In this document: positions 16,311-26,411 of the stretch, piece after piece
Position numbering within the stretch: the first letter of the stretch is position 1
Layout: each line of letters starts with the position of its first letter
Program-made: the position numbers and the translations under genes
Notes under the pieces: model-generated
Database searches by the model: none
What the model was told of the DNA's origin: nothing
The model's input: the letters and a program-made list of their open reading frames with translations, nothing else
Source: Kiloniellaceae bacterium
GTDB lineage: Bacteria > Pseudomonadota > Alphaproteobacteria > Kiloniellales > J153
Reading direction: 5' to 3'
NCBI GenBank assembly: GCA_021776135.1
Contig: JAJFGL010000058.1
Location: 1-51,272 of the forward strand
DNA: 51,272 bases

Positions 16311-17519
16311 CTAGGGCCCCTCGGCGGTAATCACGGCGCCTTGTTTTACCAGGGCATCGGTCTCTTGCACAGTATAGCCGTATTCAGCCAAGACCTCGCG
16401 GGTGTGTTGCCCATATAGCGGTGCGCCATCCGCGACTTCACCCGGCGTCTCGGAAAATTTTACCGGCAAGCCGATGGCCTTGACCGGTCCCAGCCGGGCA
16501 TGTTCGGGGGCCGGCGCCATGGCACGCGCGATCGTTTGTGGATCCCGGTGCATCTCGCTGACACTCAACACCGGCCCGGCTGGCACGCCGGCGGCCTCCA
16601 GGCGCGCCAGCCAATCGGCGGTGGTTCGTGGCGCGAAGGCCGCGTTCAAGGCTTGCTCCAAGTCCTGCAAGTTATTCATGCGCGCGCCATTATCGGCAAA
16701 ACGCGGATCGTCGTTAAGCTCCTGCTTCCCGATAACATCCAGCAAGCGCAGCCAGTTGTTCTGATTGGCGGCCCCTATATTTATCCAGCCATCCGCGGTC
16801 CGGAACGCCTGATAGGGCGCGCTGAGCGGGTGCGCCGAGCCCATGGGACCTGGCGAAATCCCGGTCGCGAAGGCTATGGCGGATTGCCAATAGGTGTGCA
16901 CGATCCCGGCCTCGAACAGGGAGGTATCGACCCGCTGGCCCCGGCCGCTCTTGTGGCGCTCGATCACCGCGGCCAGGACGCCCATGGCGCCCAGGATGCC
17001 GGCGGTGATATCGGTCACCGGCGCGCCGATTTTTACCGGAGGGCGTCCCTCCCCCTCCCCCGTGATGCTCATGAGACCGCTCATGCCCTGGGCGATGAGG
17101 TCGAAACCGCCGCGGTCGGCGTAGGGTCCGCTCCGCCCGAAACCGGAAATTTCGCAATAGATCAGACCGGGGTTCCCGGCCCTTAGGGTTTCGTAACCGA
17201 AGCCCAGGCGTTCCATGGTGCCGCGCCGGTAATTTTCGATCACCACATCCGCGGTTTTAAGCAGGCGGTGCAAAACCTCGCGCCCCCCGTCCTGCTTCAG
17301 ATCCACGGCAATTCCGCGCTTGTTGCGGTTCATCATCATGAAGGCGGCCGATTCACCGCCTATCTTGGGCTGTGAGAAGCGCCGGGTATCGTCGCCGCCC
17401 GGCACCTTTTCGACCTTGATGACATCCGCGCCCATGTCGGCCAGCATCAAGCCGCACACCGGCCCGGCCATGATGTGGGCAAGTTCAATCACCTTCAATC
17501 CTTCAAGGGGCCCCGCCAT
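16311..17519 (-). CDS. CaiB/BaiF (family III) CoA-transferase
   Basis: A 402-residue enzyme of the type III CoA-transferase family, which moves CoA between carboxylic acids through an aspartyl-CoA intermediate. Hallmarks are the N-terminal GLKVIELAHIMAGPVCGLMLADMGADVIKVE, ENYRRGTMERLGFGYE, and GFGRSGPYADRGGFDLIAQGMSG with the catalytic Asp in GGFD. Full length. The start lies 1 nt after the stop of the enoyl-CoA hydratase gene, so the two form an operon, probably for catabolism of an acyl-CoA or carnitine-like substrate. The exact substrate cannot be read from sequence. Confidence 0.9.
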   Translation of the reverse strand: MAGPLEGLKVIELAHIMAGPVCGLMLADMGADVIKVEKVPGGDDTRRFSQPKIGGESAAFMMMNRNKRGIAVDLKQDGGREVLHRLLKTADVVIENYRRGTMERLGFGYETLRAGNPGLIYCEISGFGRSGPYADRGGFDLIAQGMSGLMSITGEGEGRPPVKIGAPVTDITAGILGAMGVLAAVIERHKSGRGQRVDTSLFEAGIVHTYWQSAIAFATGISPGPMGSAHPLSAPYQAFRTADGWINIGAANQNNWLRLLDVIGKQELNDDPRFADNGARMNNLQDLEQALNAAFAPRTTADWLARLEAAGVPAGPVLSVSEMHRDPQTIARAMAPAPEHARLGPVKAIGLPVKFSETPGEVADGAPLYGQHTREVLAEYGYTVQETDALVKQGAVITAEGP

Positions 17520-17520
17520 C

Positions 17521-18300
17521 TCAGCGGCCCTTGAAGTCCGGCTTGGTCTTGGTCAGGAAAGACCGGTAACCGATCTGAAAATCCTCGGTATCGTAGCAGG
17601 CGAAGCCTTCGTCCAGCTCCTCCGGTGTCAGGGCTTCAGGGCGCGCCAGGCGGCGTAGGAACTTCTTGTGCCAGCGCGCGACCAGGGGCGCGCCCTCGGC
17701 GATACGGCGCGCCGCCGCCATGGCTTCGTGCTCGACCTCGTCGTCGGCCGCCACGCGGTTGACCAGGCCCATGTCCTTGGCCTCGGCGGCGCCGAAAACC
17801 CGGCCCTCGAGTAAGATTGCCAGAGTTTTCGGGCGTCCGATCAGATCGGCCAGGCCGGCGATCTCGGGATAAGCCATGACCAGGCCCAAACGCTTGATCG
17901 GCACCCCAAAACGGCTCGATTCGCCGCAAATGCGCATGTCGCAAAGGGCGGCGATCTCCAGGCCGCCACCGACGCAAATACCCTCGATCAAGGCCAGCGT
18001 CGGGTGCCGGCAGTCCTGTATCGCGCCCAGGGCATGATGCATGACCTCGCCGTAAGCCTTGGCCGAGGCCGGATCGTGGCGCTCGGTCTCAAATTCGGAA
18101 ATATCGTTTCCGGGCGAAAACGCCTTGCCGCCGGCCCCGCGCAGGACAAGGCAACGCACCTCCTCCTCGGCCGACAAGGACCGCACGGCATCGCCCAAAC
18201 GCCGCCACATGGGCTTGGTCATGGCGTTGAGCTTGTCCGGGCGGTTGAGCACCACGGTCGCGATGGGGCCGTCGCGTTCGACGAGGATAGGGTCCGTCAT
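17521..18300 (-). CDS. Enoyl-CoA hydratase/isomerase family protein
   Basis: A 259-residue crotonase-fold protein: VVLNRPDKLNAMT, an oxyanion-hole segment GKAFSPGNDISEF, and IEGICVGGGLEIAALCDMRI. Downstream, FGVPIKRLGLVMAYPEIAGLADLIG holds the position where a catalytic Glu would sit. The reaction could be hydration, isomerisation or hydrolysis of an acyl-CoA; the family is too diverse to choose. Operon with the following CoA-transferase. The upstream 150 nt separates it from a divergent aldo/keto reductase gene and must contain both promoters. Confidence 0.88.
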   Translation of the reverse strand: MTDPILVERDGPIATVVLNRPDKLNAMTKPMWRRLGDAVRSLSAEEEVRCLVLRGAGGKAFSPGNDISEFETERHDPASAKAYGEVMHHALGAIQDCRHPTLALIEGICVGGGLEIAALCDMRICGESSRFGVPIKRLGLVMAYPEIAGLADLIGRPKTLAILLEGRVFGAAEAKDMGLVNRVAADDEVEHEAMAAARRIAEGAPLVARWHKKFLRRLARPEALTPEELDEGFACYDTEDFQIGYRSFLTKTKPDFKGR

Positions 18301-18452
18301 GAGTTAAGTCCTGCTTTCAAACCTAAGAAATATATAACAATCTTGCGGCCTCGGTACGACCCGGGCATAGGTTTTATACTAGGAAAGCATCCGAATGGCG
18401 CTTTCTGTGATAGACTCCCTTAAATCGCCCCAACGCACCAGGAGAACTGTCC
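18301..18452. promoter_or_regulatory. Divergent promoter region, enoyl-CoA hydratase / aldo-keto reductase
   Basis: A 152-nt region between divergent genes. An AGGAGA at about 18440-18445 serves the rightward reductase. AT-rich patches around 18320-18340 and 18368-18382 (TTTTATACTA) are plausible -10 regions. No operator-like dyad was obvious. Confidence 0.45.
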
Positions 18453-19457
18453 ATGAAGTATCGAAGACTCGGCCACAGCGGTCTTCGCGTGTCGCCGATA
18501 TGCCTTGGCGCTATGATGTTCGGCGACCGCTGCGACGAAAAGACGGCCGGGGGCATCGTCGCCAAGGCCCGCGAGGCCGGTATCAATTTCATCGACACGG
18601 CGGATGTTTACGCCGCCGGCGCCTCCGAGGAACTGACGGGCAAGCTGTTGAAGAAGGATCGCGATGCCTGGGTCCTGGCGACCAAGGCCGGCAACGCCAT
18701 GGGCAAGGGTCCCAACATGGGCGGCCTGGGGCGTAAATGGCTGATGCGCGCGATCGACGACAGCCTAACGCGGCTCAAGACCGACTATGTGGATATCTAC
18801 TACCTGCACAAGCCCGACCACGGCACGCCCTTGGAGGAAACCCTGGGCGCGCTCGGCGATATCATAGCCGCCGGCAAGGCGCGTTACTTTGGGATCAGCA
18901 ACTTTCGCGGTTGGGAACATGCCAATATCGCGCGGCTTTGCGAAGCCATGGGGTTAGCGGCCCCGGTCGCCTCGCAGCCTTACTACAACGCCATGAACCG
19001 GGTGCCGGAGGTCGATGTCCTGCCGGCCTGCGCACATTTCGGGTTTGGCGTCGTGCCCTACAGCCCCCTGGCGCGCGGGGTGCTGACCGGTAAATACCCG
19101 CCGGGCGAGGCGCCCAAGGGCGAAAGCCGAGGCGGGCGCCAGGACAAACGCATGATGGAGACCGAGTTCCGCCGGGAATCCCTGGAGCACGCCCAGGCGA
19201 TCAAGGCCCACGCCGAGGCGCGCGGCATGACCGCCGGCCAGTTCGCCCTCAACTGGGTTCTTGCCAATCCGATCGTTTCCTCGGTCCTGGCGGGTCCGCG
19301 GACCCTGGCCCAGTGGGACGAGTATCTAGGCGGCCTGGCGCACCGGCTAACGCCGGAGGACGAGGATTTTATCGATTCCCTGGTGACCCCCGGTCATGCC
19401 TCCACCCACGGCTACAACGACCCCAGCTATCCCCTGACCGGACGGCCTCTGGGCTAG
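18453..19457 (+). CDS. Aldo/keto reductase
   Basis: A 334-residue NAD(P)H-dependent oxidoreductase of the AKR superfamily (TIM barrel). The catalytic tetrad is visible: D48 and Y53 in FIDTADVYAAG, K78 in LATKAG and H119 in YYLHKPD. The late segment NWVLANPIVSSVLAGPRTLAQ holds the cofactor phosphate-binding part. It begins MKYRRLGHSGLRVSPICLG, typical of the YajO/Tas-like AKR branch. Monocistronic between a divergent and a convergent gene. The substrate is unknown; these enzymes reduce a wide range of aldehydes and ketones. Confidence 0.93.
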   Translation: MKYRRLGHSGLRVSPICLGAMMFGDRCDEKTAGGIVAKAREAGINFIDTADVYAAGASEELTGKLLKKDRDAWVLATKAGNAMGKGPNMGGLGRKWLMRAIDDSLTRLKTDYVDIYYLHKPDHGTPLEETLGALGDIIAAGKARYFGISNFRGWEHANIARLCEAMGLAAPVASQPYYNAMNRVPEVDVLPACAHFGFGVVPYSPLARGVLTGKYPPGEAPKGESRGGRQDKRMMETEFRRESLEHAQAIKAHAEARGMTAGQFALNWVLANPIVSSVLAGPRTLAQWDEYLGGLAHRLTPEDEDFIDSLVTPGHASTHGYNDPSYPLTGRPLG

Positions 19458-19462
19458 GCACC

Positions 19463-20995
<1,533 letters not shown>

Positions 20996-21082
20996 AGCGG
21001 CTCCCCGTCTATCGATTCGGCGGCACTTAAGCGACTAAGCAGATAGCACGCGGGCCTCTTGGGGGCCAGGGAGCCGCGGCGG

Positions 21083-22693
21083 CTAGGCCCGCGAAGTCCG
21101 CGCCAGCTCGCCGTCGATTTCGATCAAGACCGGCCCGGCCCCGGCAAGGGCCTCGTCCAACAAGGCGTCGAAGCGGTCCAGGCTTGCCGCCTTTTCCGAC
21201 TTCAGACCGCAAGCGCGGCCCAGGGCGGCGAAATCGGGCGTATGCAAATCGACACCGACAGGCACAATGCCGTTTTTTTGCATGTAGTGTTTGATCTCAC
21301 CGTAACCCTCGTTGTTCCAGACAATGAAAATGACCGGCGCCTTGGTCTCTACCGCAACCGAAATCTCCAGTCCCGTGAACTGGAAACCGCCGTCCCCGGC
21401 CAGCGCCACCACCGGCCGCCCAAGCGCCAAGGCCGCCCCAATCGCCGCCGGCACCGCGAACCCGAGACTTCCGTAACCGGTCGAGGCATTGAACCAGGAG
21501 CGCGGAACCGGCGCGGCGTAATAGAGGCTGCCGGCATAGACCGCCTGGGTCGAGTCGCCGACAATCGGCGCGTCGCCCAGTCGGGTCCGTATGCGCTCGA
21601 GAAAGGCATGATCCGCGCGCCTCTCGGGGCCGATCTCCTCCAGGGCCGCTTGGCGCGTCGCGGCGGCCCGCTTGGCGCCTTCGCCCGCCGCTTTCGCGGG
21701 CGCCGGTTCCAGGGCCGAAACAAGGGCCGCCAAGGCCGGCGCCGAGGCTCCCAGTAGCGGGATACTGGGCACGCCCCCCCGGCGCATCTGCTGGGCGTCG
21801 ATTTCGATACGGATGAGGGGCCCGGAACAAGCCACGTCCCCGTGCCCGTACATATTGTAGTCGGTGGGGCCCAATTCAGACCCAACCACCAGGATCGCAT
21901 CCGCCCCGGCCATCAGATCGCGCACGGCCTGCAACGAGGGGCTGGCCGGCACCGCCAGCTCATGGGCCGGGGGCACGAGACCGCGTGCATTGTTGGTCAT
22001 GACCACCGGCGCATCCAGACGTTCGGCCAGCGCCAGGAGCTCCGGCCCCGCCGCCACGGCGCCGCCGCCAGCCAGTATGAGCGGGCGCACGGCAGAACCC
22101 AGGGCTTCGGCCGCCCGGGCGAGCGGCTCCGGGGCCGGGACCGGCGGGAATATGGGCGCCGGCCGGGTCAAGTCCAGGCCATCGGCGGGCGCGTCCAGCA
22201 GATCGACCGGGATTTCTATGTGAACCGGGCGCGGGCGTTCCCCCTCGAAAACGGCGAAGGCGCGCGCCAGCACCGCCGGCAGCTGCTCCGGCGCCATGAT
22301 CGTATGACTGAAGGCCGCGCACTGAGCGGCGATCAGGCCCTGATTCCGGACCTCGTGCAGCGCCCCGCTCCCAAGCCCCAGCACCGGGCGGTGATTGACC
22401 GAGGAGATAACCAACATGGGAACCGAATCGGCATAGGCCTGCGCCATGGCCGTTATGGTGTTGGTGAGGCCGGCCCCGGTGATAACGAAGGCGACGCCGG
22501 GCCGGCCGGAAGCACGGGCATAACCGTCGGCCATAAAACCGGCGCCCTGCTCATGACGCGGGGTGACATGGCGGAGCGCGCTTCGGTCGAGCCCCCGGTA
22601 AAGCTCGACCGTATGAACGCCGGGAATACCGAAGACGGTATCGACGCCGTAAACCTCAAGCAGGCGGATTAGTTGCTCGCCAAGTGTGGGCAT
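21083..22693 (-). CDS. aruI: ThDP-dependent decarboxylase, AruI-like (2-ketoarginine decarboxylase)
   Basis: A 536-residue thiamine diphosphate enzyme of the acetolactate synthase superfamily. The N-terminal PYR domain opens EQLIRLLEVYGVDTVFGIPGVHTVELYRGL with the catalytic Glu in the RHEQGAGFMADGYAR segment. The C-terminal PP domain carries the GDG...NN motif (GDGGFQFTGLEISVAVETK, then NNEGYGEIKHYM). VHTVELYRGL and coupling to an AruH-like transaminase (25-nt overlap) point to 5-guanidino-2-oxopentanoate decarboxylase of the arginine transaminase pathway, rather than a biosynthetic acetolactate synthase. The substrate assignment is by family and context. Confidence 0.72.
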   Translation of the reverse strand: MPTLGEQLIRLLEVYGVDTVFGIPGVHTVELYRGLDRSALRHVTPRHEQGAGFMADGYARASGRPGVAFVITGAGLTNTITAMAQAYADSVPMLVISSVNHRPVLGLGSGALHEVRNQGLIAAQCAAFSHTIMAPEQLPAVLARAFAVFEGERPRPVHIEIPVDLLDAPADGLDLTRPAPIFPPVPAPEPLARAAEALGSAVRPLILAGGGAVAAGPELLALAERLDAPVVMTNNARGLVPPAHELAVPASPSLQAVRDLMAGADAILVVGSELGPTDYNMYGHGDVACSGPLIRIEIDAQQMRRGGVPSIPLLGASAPALAALVSALEPAPAKAAGEGAKRAAATRQAALEEIGPERRADHAFLERIRTRLGDAPIVGDSTQAVYAGSLYYAAPVPRSWFNASTGYGSLGFAVPAAIGAALALGRPVVALAGDGGFQFTGLEISVAVETKAPVIFIVWNNEGYGEIKHYMQKNGIVPVGVDLHTPDFAALGRACGLKSEKAASLDRFDALLDEALAGAGPVLIEIDGELARTSRA

Positions 22694-23880
22694 GAAACCC
22701 CTTCCCCGCTAAGTAGAGATTCGGCGAAATGCCGGATACGTTCGCCGCCCTTTTCTAACTGATCGTCGGAAACCGCGAAAGACAACCGCAAAGTACCCGC
22801 GGTGCTGGCGCCGAAGGCGCCCCCATCAACGGTTGCGACCCCTTCTTCTTCAAAGAGGCGGCGGTTAAATTCCTGGCTCGTCAGTCCCGAGTTCTCAACA
22901 CCCAGCAATAGGAACATGCCCGCCTCCGGCAACCAGCATGTCAAGTTGGGCACCGGCGACAAGATGGCGAACAATTTGTCGCGGCGGCGGCGCAGGGCTT
23001 CCCTAAGCTTGGCCGGGAACTCCATTTCCCGTTCCAGGGCCAGGGCGGCGCCTTGCTGCACGAAACCCGGTTGGCCGTAGGTCATGCACAGCATCAGGTT
23101 GAACATATGGGCAATGAAGCTATCCGGCCCCATAGCCCAACCGGCGCGCCAGCCGGTCATGGCGTGGGACTTCGACAGGCTGCCAAGGGTCACCGTGCGT
23201 TCTGCCATGCCCTTAAGGCTGGCGATGGAAAGGTGGCTTCCCTCGTAAACGAGCTCGGCGTAAACCTCGTCGCTGACCACCCAAAGATCGTGTTTTTGCG
23301 CGATCTCGGCGATCTCACCCAATTCTTCCCGGGTTAAAACCGCGCCGCTGGGATTGACGGGCGTGGCGAGAAAAATGGCGCGCGTGCGCGGGCCGATCGC
23401 AGCCCGCATAGCCGCCATATCCGGATGGAACCGCTGTGACGCCGGACAGGCTACGGGCTTCAGTATGGCGCCCGTGGCCCTTAAGCTGGCCTCGTAGGTG
23501 ACGTACATGGGTTCAAGCACCAGCACTTCATCGCCTTTTTCGAGCAGCAACTGGGCGGCGATAAAGACCGCGTTCTGACAGCCCGCCGTGATCGCAACTC
23601 CGTCTTCCTTCACCGCTATGCCGTGGTTTGTGCGTGCCCAATTGGCGACCGCCCGGCGCAGCCGCGCCTGGCCCCGTATGGGCGTATAGAGCGTATCGCC
23701 GGCCCGCATGGCCCGGACAGCCTCGTCTATGACCGCATCGGGGGTGGTGAAATCGGTCTCGCCCAAACTCATGACCACGACATCCTCACCCTTGGCCTGA
23801 GCCGCCAATGCCCGCGCATGCACATCCCAGGCGGCCGCCCCCCGGCCGGCGATGCGTGAGGTTAGTTTGGAAAACCGCAT
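22669..23880 (-). CDS. aruH: Class I aminotransferase, AruH-like (arginine:pyruvate transaminase)
   Basis: A 403-residue fold-type I PLP aminotransferase. The Schiff-base lysine is K237 in SLSKSHAMTGWRAGW, D204 in SDEVY binds the pyridine nitrogen, and NPSG is present near residue 176. The opening IAGRGAAAWDVHARAL, with LEPMYVTYEASL and SLSKSHAMTGWR, strongly resembles AruH of Pseudomonas, which converts arginine plus pyruvate to 2-ketoarginine and alanine. It overlaps the downstream decarboxylase gene by 25 nt, giving the aruHI pair. An aspartate/aromatic aminotransferase activity remains possible. Confidence 0.75.
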   Translation of the reverse strand: MRFSKLTSRIAGRGAAAWDVHARALAAQAKGEDVVVMSLGETDFTTPDAVIDEAVRAMRAGDTLYTPIRGQARLRRAVANWARTNHGIAVKEDGVAITAGCQNAVFIAAQLLLEKGDEVLVLEPMYVTYEASLRATGAILKPVACPASQRFHPDMAAMRAAIGPRTRAIFLATPVNPSGAVLTREELGEIAEIAQKHDLWVVSDEVYAELVYEGSHLSIASLKGMAERTVTLGSLSKSHAMTGWRAGWAMGPDSFIAHMFNLMLCMTYGQPGFVQQGAALALEREMEFPAKLREALRRRRDKLFAILSPVPNLTCWLPEAGMFLLLGVENSGLTSQEFNRRLFEEEGVATVDGGAFGASTAGTLRLSFAVSDDQLEKGGERIRHFAESLLSGEGVSCPHLASN

Positions 23881-23994
23881 CTTGCGTCCTTCAATGTCAT
23901 GCTTATTACGAAAGGAAATCCCGCCGAAATATTATCTTCGCCTAACTTCAATAGATAGACCTCCGCAGACATTCCAGACCCGTGAAAATAAAAT

Positions 23995-24040
23995 TTGACA
24001 GGACCGGGCAAGTTGTTTTATTTAACCTTATGGTTAAATA
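23995..24040 (+). promoter_or_regulatory. Promoter with overlapping palindromic operator of the arsR-type gene
   Basis: TTGACA (23995-24000), an 18-nt spacer, then TATTTA (24019-24024) make a good sigma-70 promoter. A perfect inverted repeat, TATTTAACC-TTAT-GGTTAAATA (24019-24040), covers the -10 element, the expected transcription start (about 24031) and the ATG at 24030. This fits an autoregulatory operator for the encoded ArsR-type repressor and implies a leaderless or nearly leaderless mRNA. Confidence 0.7.
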
Positions 24041-24371
24041 TAAATCCGACCCCCTGAGCGGTGTGTTCTCCGCCCTGGCCGACCCCACCCGGCGGGCCAT
24101 ACTGGCCCGTCTGAGCCAGGGCGAAATAACAGTGGGCGAACTGGCCGAACCCTTCGAGATGTCCCTGCCCGCCGTCTCCAAGCACCTGAGCGTGCTGGAA
24201 TCGGCCGGCCTGATCGAACGGGAAAAGTTGGGCCGCTTGCGCCGCTGCCACCTGAAGGCGGCGCCCATGAAAGAGGCCTCGGATTGGATCTCGCGCTATA
24301 GCGAATTCTGGGAAACCCGCCTCGACTCCCTGGCCCGCTATCTGGAAAAGACAAATCCGTTGGAAAAGTAA
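24030..24371 (+). CDS. ArsR-family winged-helix regulator
   Basis: A 113-residue winged-helix repressor: FSALADPTRRAILARLSQGE, then the helix-turn-helix TVGELAEPFEMSLPAVSKHLSVLESAGLI and a basic wing (EREKLGRLRRCHL). No Cys-rich metal site is seen; this is the metal-independent ArsR branch usually next to an SRPBCC/AHSA1 gene, as here. I chose ATG 24030 (MVKYKSDP) over GTG 23982: family members begin this way, and a promoter at 23995-24024 would place the longer start outside the transcript. The SRPBCC gene follows after 19 nt. Ligand unknown. Confidence 0.88.
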   Translation: MVKYKSDPLSGVFSALADPTRRAILARLSQGEITVGELAEPFEMSLPAVSKHLSVLESAGLIEREKLGRLRRCHLKAAPMKEASDWISRYSEFWETRLDSLARYLEKTNPLEK

Positions 24372-24390
24372 TAACAGGAAGATGACGACC

Positions 24391-24855
24391 ATGACTCACA
24401 GTGAAAAGACGGCCCAACCGCAAGAGACCTTCGTTCTGGAACTCACACGCCGGTTCAAGGCGCCGCGCGAGGCGGTGTTCCGCGCTTGGACCGATCCCGA
24501 AGCCTTTGCCCAATGGATGGGGCCCGAGGGTGTCGCCGCACGCGACGTGAAGATCGACCTGCGTGAGGGCGGCGGCTACAGCCTGGTCATGGACGGTTCG
24601 GAGGGCGGGGCCCACCCGCTCTCGGGCACTTACCGGGAAATCGCCCCGCCCAGCCGTCTCGTCTTCACCTTTGTCTGGGGCTTTGGCGATTTGAAAGACA
24701 TGGAAATGCTCGTCACCCTGGATTTCGCCGAAGATAAGGGCGGCACGCTAATGACGCTGCTGCAAGAGCGGATTCCGAGCAAGAGCGCCCGCGAAATGCA
24801 CAACCAAGGTTGGAATAGCACCCTATCTTGCTTGGAGATCTATCTCGCGGCCTGA
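24391..24855 (+). CDS. SRPBCC (AHSA1-like) domain protein
   Basis: A 154-residue START/Bet v1-fold protein of the AHSA1 family: FVLELTRRFKAPREAVFRAWTDPEAFAQWMGP opens it, RLVFTFVW lies in the middle, and TLLQERIPSKSAREMHNQGW with a final amphipathic helix closes it. These domains bind hydrophobic ligands in a cavity; the function here is unknown. ATG 24391 is preferred because AGGAAG lies 9 nt upstream, whereas ATG 24382 directly abuts it. Coupled to the arsR-type gene. Its last 210 bp are duplicated at 26412-26621. Confidence 0.85.
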   Translation: MTHSEKTAQPQETFVLELTRRFKAPREAVFRAWTDPEAFAQWMGPEGVAARDVKIDLREGGGYSLVMDGSEGGAHPLSGTYREIAPPSRLVFTFVWGFGDLKDMEMLVTLDFAEDKGGTLMTLLQERIPSKSAREMHNQGWNSTLSCLEIYLAA

Positions 24856-24890
24856 TCCGGGCATAGTAAATTCACAGAAGGATTATTTAC

Positions 24891-25307
24891 ATGACCAAGC
24901 CCATGTCCGGCGGTTGCCGGTGCGGCGCCGTGCGATACGACTTTCAAGCCGAACCCAGGTTTCCAGGTTTCTGCCACTGCCGGGCCTGCCAGATAACCTC
25001 CGGTGCGCCTCATGTGGCGGCCTTCGCAATTCCCAGCGATGCCTTGCATGTGACCGGTAAGCTAACGCGCTACGAAGCCAAAGCCGATAGCGGCGGTACG
25101 GTGCGAACCGAATTTTGCCCAACCTGCGGATCGCGCCTCCTGGGCGGGTCCAGCAACATGCCGGGCCTGGCCGTCGTCTTCGCGACCGGACTGGACGATC
25201 CAAGCGATTTCAAGCCCGGCATGCACGTTTACGCCGGCAGCGCCCAAGCTTGGGATCCCATCCAAGACGGCTTGCCGGTATTCACTGGCATGCCAACGAT
25301 GGAATAA
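24891..25307 (+). CDS. GFA-family (CENP-V/GFA) zinc protein, copy 1
   Basis: A 138-residue protein of the glutathione-dependent formaldehyde-activating (GFA/CENP-V) fold. Zinc ligands are visible: CRCG (10-13), CHCRAC (28-33) and CPTCGS (76-81). Members bind two structural zinc ions; the reaction is usually unknown despite the family name. The ATG follows AAGGA by about 8 nt. It sits after the SRPBCC gene with a 35-nt gap. A near-identical paralogue lies at 26657, differing at about 15 of 138 residues, with all zinc cysteines kept in both. Confidence 0.9.
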   Translation: MTKPMSGGCRCGAVRYDFQAEPRFPGFCHCRACQITSGAPHVAAFAIPSDALHVTGKLTRYEAKADSGGTVRTEFCPTCGSRLLGGSSNMPGLAVVFATGLDDPSDFKPGMHVYAGSAQAWDPIQDGLPVFTGMPTME

Positions 25308-25332
25308 TATTGGACAAGGGGAGATATACTTC

Positions 25333-26040
25333 ATGGAGCAGAACCAAATCGTATCCCGCAATGCTTGGCTCGATGCCCGTAAGGCGCTTCTGGTCGAGGA
25401 AAAGAAATTCAGTAAACTACGCGATCAATTAAGCGCGGAACGCCGGCGCCTCCCCTGGGTCAAGGTCGAGGCGTCTTACGTCTTCGAAGGCCAGGACGGC
25501 ACGGAAACGCTTGACCAACTCTTCGCCGGGCGCAGTCAGCTTATCGTCTATCACTTTATGCTCGGCCCCGCTTGGCAAGAAGGATGCCCCGCTTGCTCAT
25601 TCCTGGCGGATCATTTCGACGGCGCCATGGTTCACCTCGAACAACGGGATGTGACCTTTGTCGCTGTATCGCGCGCGCCGCTCCCCGAGATCGAAATCTT
25701 CCAGGAACGAATGAAGTGGCGTTTCAAATGGGTGTCCTCTCACGGAACCGATTTCAATCGCGATTATTATGTCAGCTTCACCCAAGACGAAATGGCGAAA
25801 GAACAAGCCTATTACAATTATTCAAAAGGTAAATTTCCGAGTGAAGAAGGCTCCGGTGCCAGTGTGTTCTATAGGGATGAGGCCGGAAACGTATTCCATA
25901 CCTATTCGACCTACGCCCGGGGGCTCGACATCCTGATTGGCGCCTATAACTACCTCGATCTGGTGCCTAAAGGGCGCGACGAAGCAGCGCTACCCTGGAG
26001 CATGTCCTGGCTTCGCCATCACGACCGCTACGAAAGCTGA
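25333..26040 (+). CDS. DUF899-family thioredoxin-fold protein
   Basis: A 235-residue protein of the DUF899 family, a thioredoxin-like fold. The family opening VSRNAWLDARKALLVEEKKF, LPWVKVEASYVFEGQDG, the CPACSFLADHFDG segment (CxxC at the thioredoxin active-site position) and FNRDYYVSF are recognisable, as is the late HTYSTYARGLDILIGAYNYLDLVPKGRDE. A redox role is likely but unproven. GGGGAGA precedes the start. Clustering with ArsR, SRPBCC and GFA genes is typical of alphaproteobacterial stress-type cassettes. It is absent from the second duplicated copy. Confidence 0.88.
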   Translation: MEQNQIVSRNAWLDARKALLVEEKKFSKLRDQLSAERRRLPWVKVEASYVFEGQDGTETLDQLFAGRSQLIVYHFMLGPAWQEGCPACSFLADHFDGAMVHLEQRDVTFVAVSRAPLPEIEIFQERMKWRFKWVSSHGTDFNRDYYVSFTQDEMAKEQAYYNYSKGKFPSEEGSGASVFYRDEAGNVFHTYSTYARGLDILIGAYNYLDLVPKGRDEAALPWSMSWLRHHDRYES

Positions 26041-26073
26041 AACGCTTCGGCTCGGCGCGGAGAGGACGGCGGT

Positions 26074-26411
26074 TCATTCGCGCAAGGTCTCGAACGCGCG
26101 CGCGGCGGCGGTCAGATCGGCCGCGACGCCCTCGCGCCGCCGCGCGGAATCTGGATCTTCGCCCCAGCGATCCGCCTGATAAGCTTCGTCGACCCATGCG
26201 GCCTCCAGGGCGCGGGCGGCATCCACACGGCCGGCGCGCAGGGCAAGCCCGATCACCAGGGAACCGGCCGCGTTGACCGCGCAAGACAGGGCGGCAAGAT
26301 CGAAGACATCCAGGCCTGCGACGGCGCGGTGCAGGCTTTTGGGACTCGCGGGCGGCTGAACCACTGAAACGATGCCGGCGGTGACCTTCAGGGGCGCATC
26401 CAGGTTCAGCG
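26074..26411 (-). pseudogene. C-terminal fragment of the ATP12 chaperone gene
   Basis: The minus strand encodes about 110 residues matching the C-terminal half of the intact ATP12-type gene at 28174-28890: VQPPASPKSLHRAVAGLDVF through DRWGEDPDSARRREGVAADL. There are no indels, and the stop is at the same relative position (offset 2100). It lacks the N-terminal half because the duplication junction at 26412-26419 joins it to SRPBCC sequence. The reading frame is intact but has no sensible start or ribosome binding site, so it is a relic. Confidence 0.9.

Noticed and set aside
23982-24029. GTG start adding 16 residues to the ArsR protein
   Set aside because: It lies upstream of the predicted promoter -35/-10 and is not typical of family N-termini.
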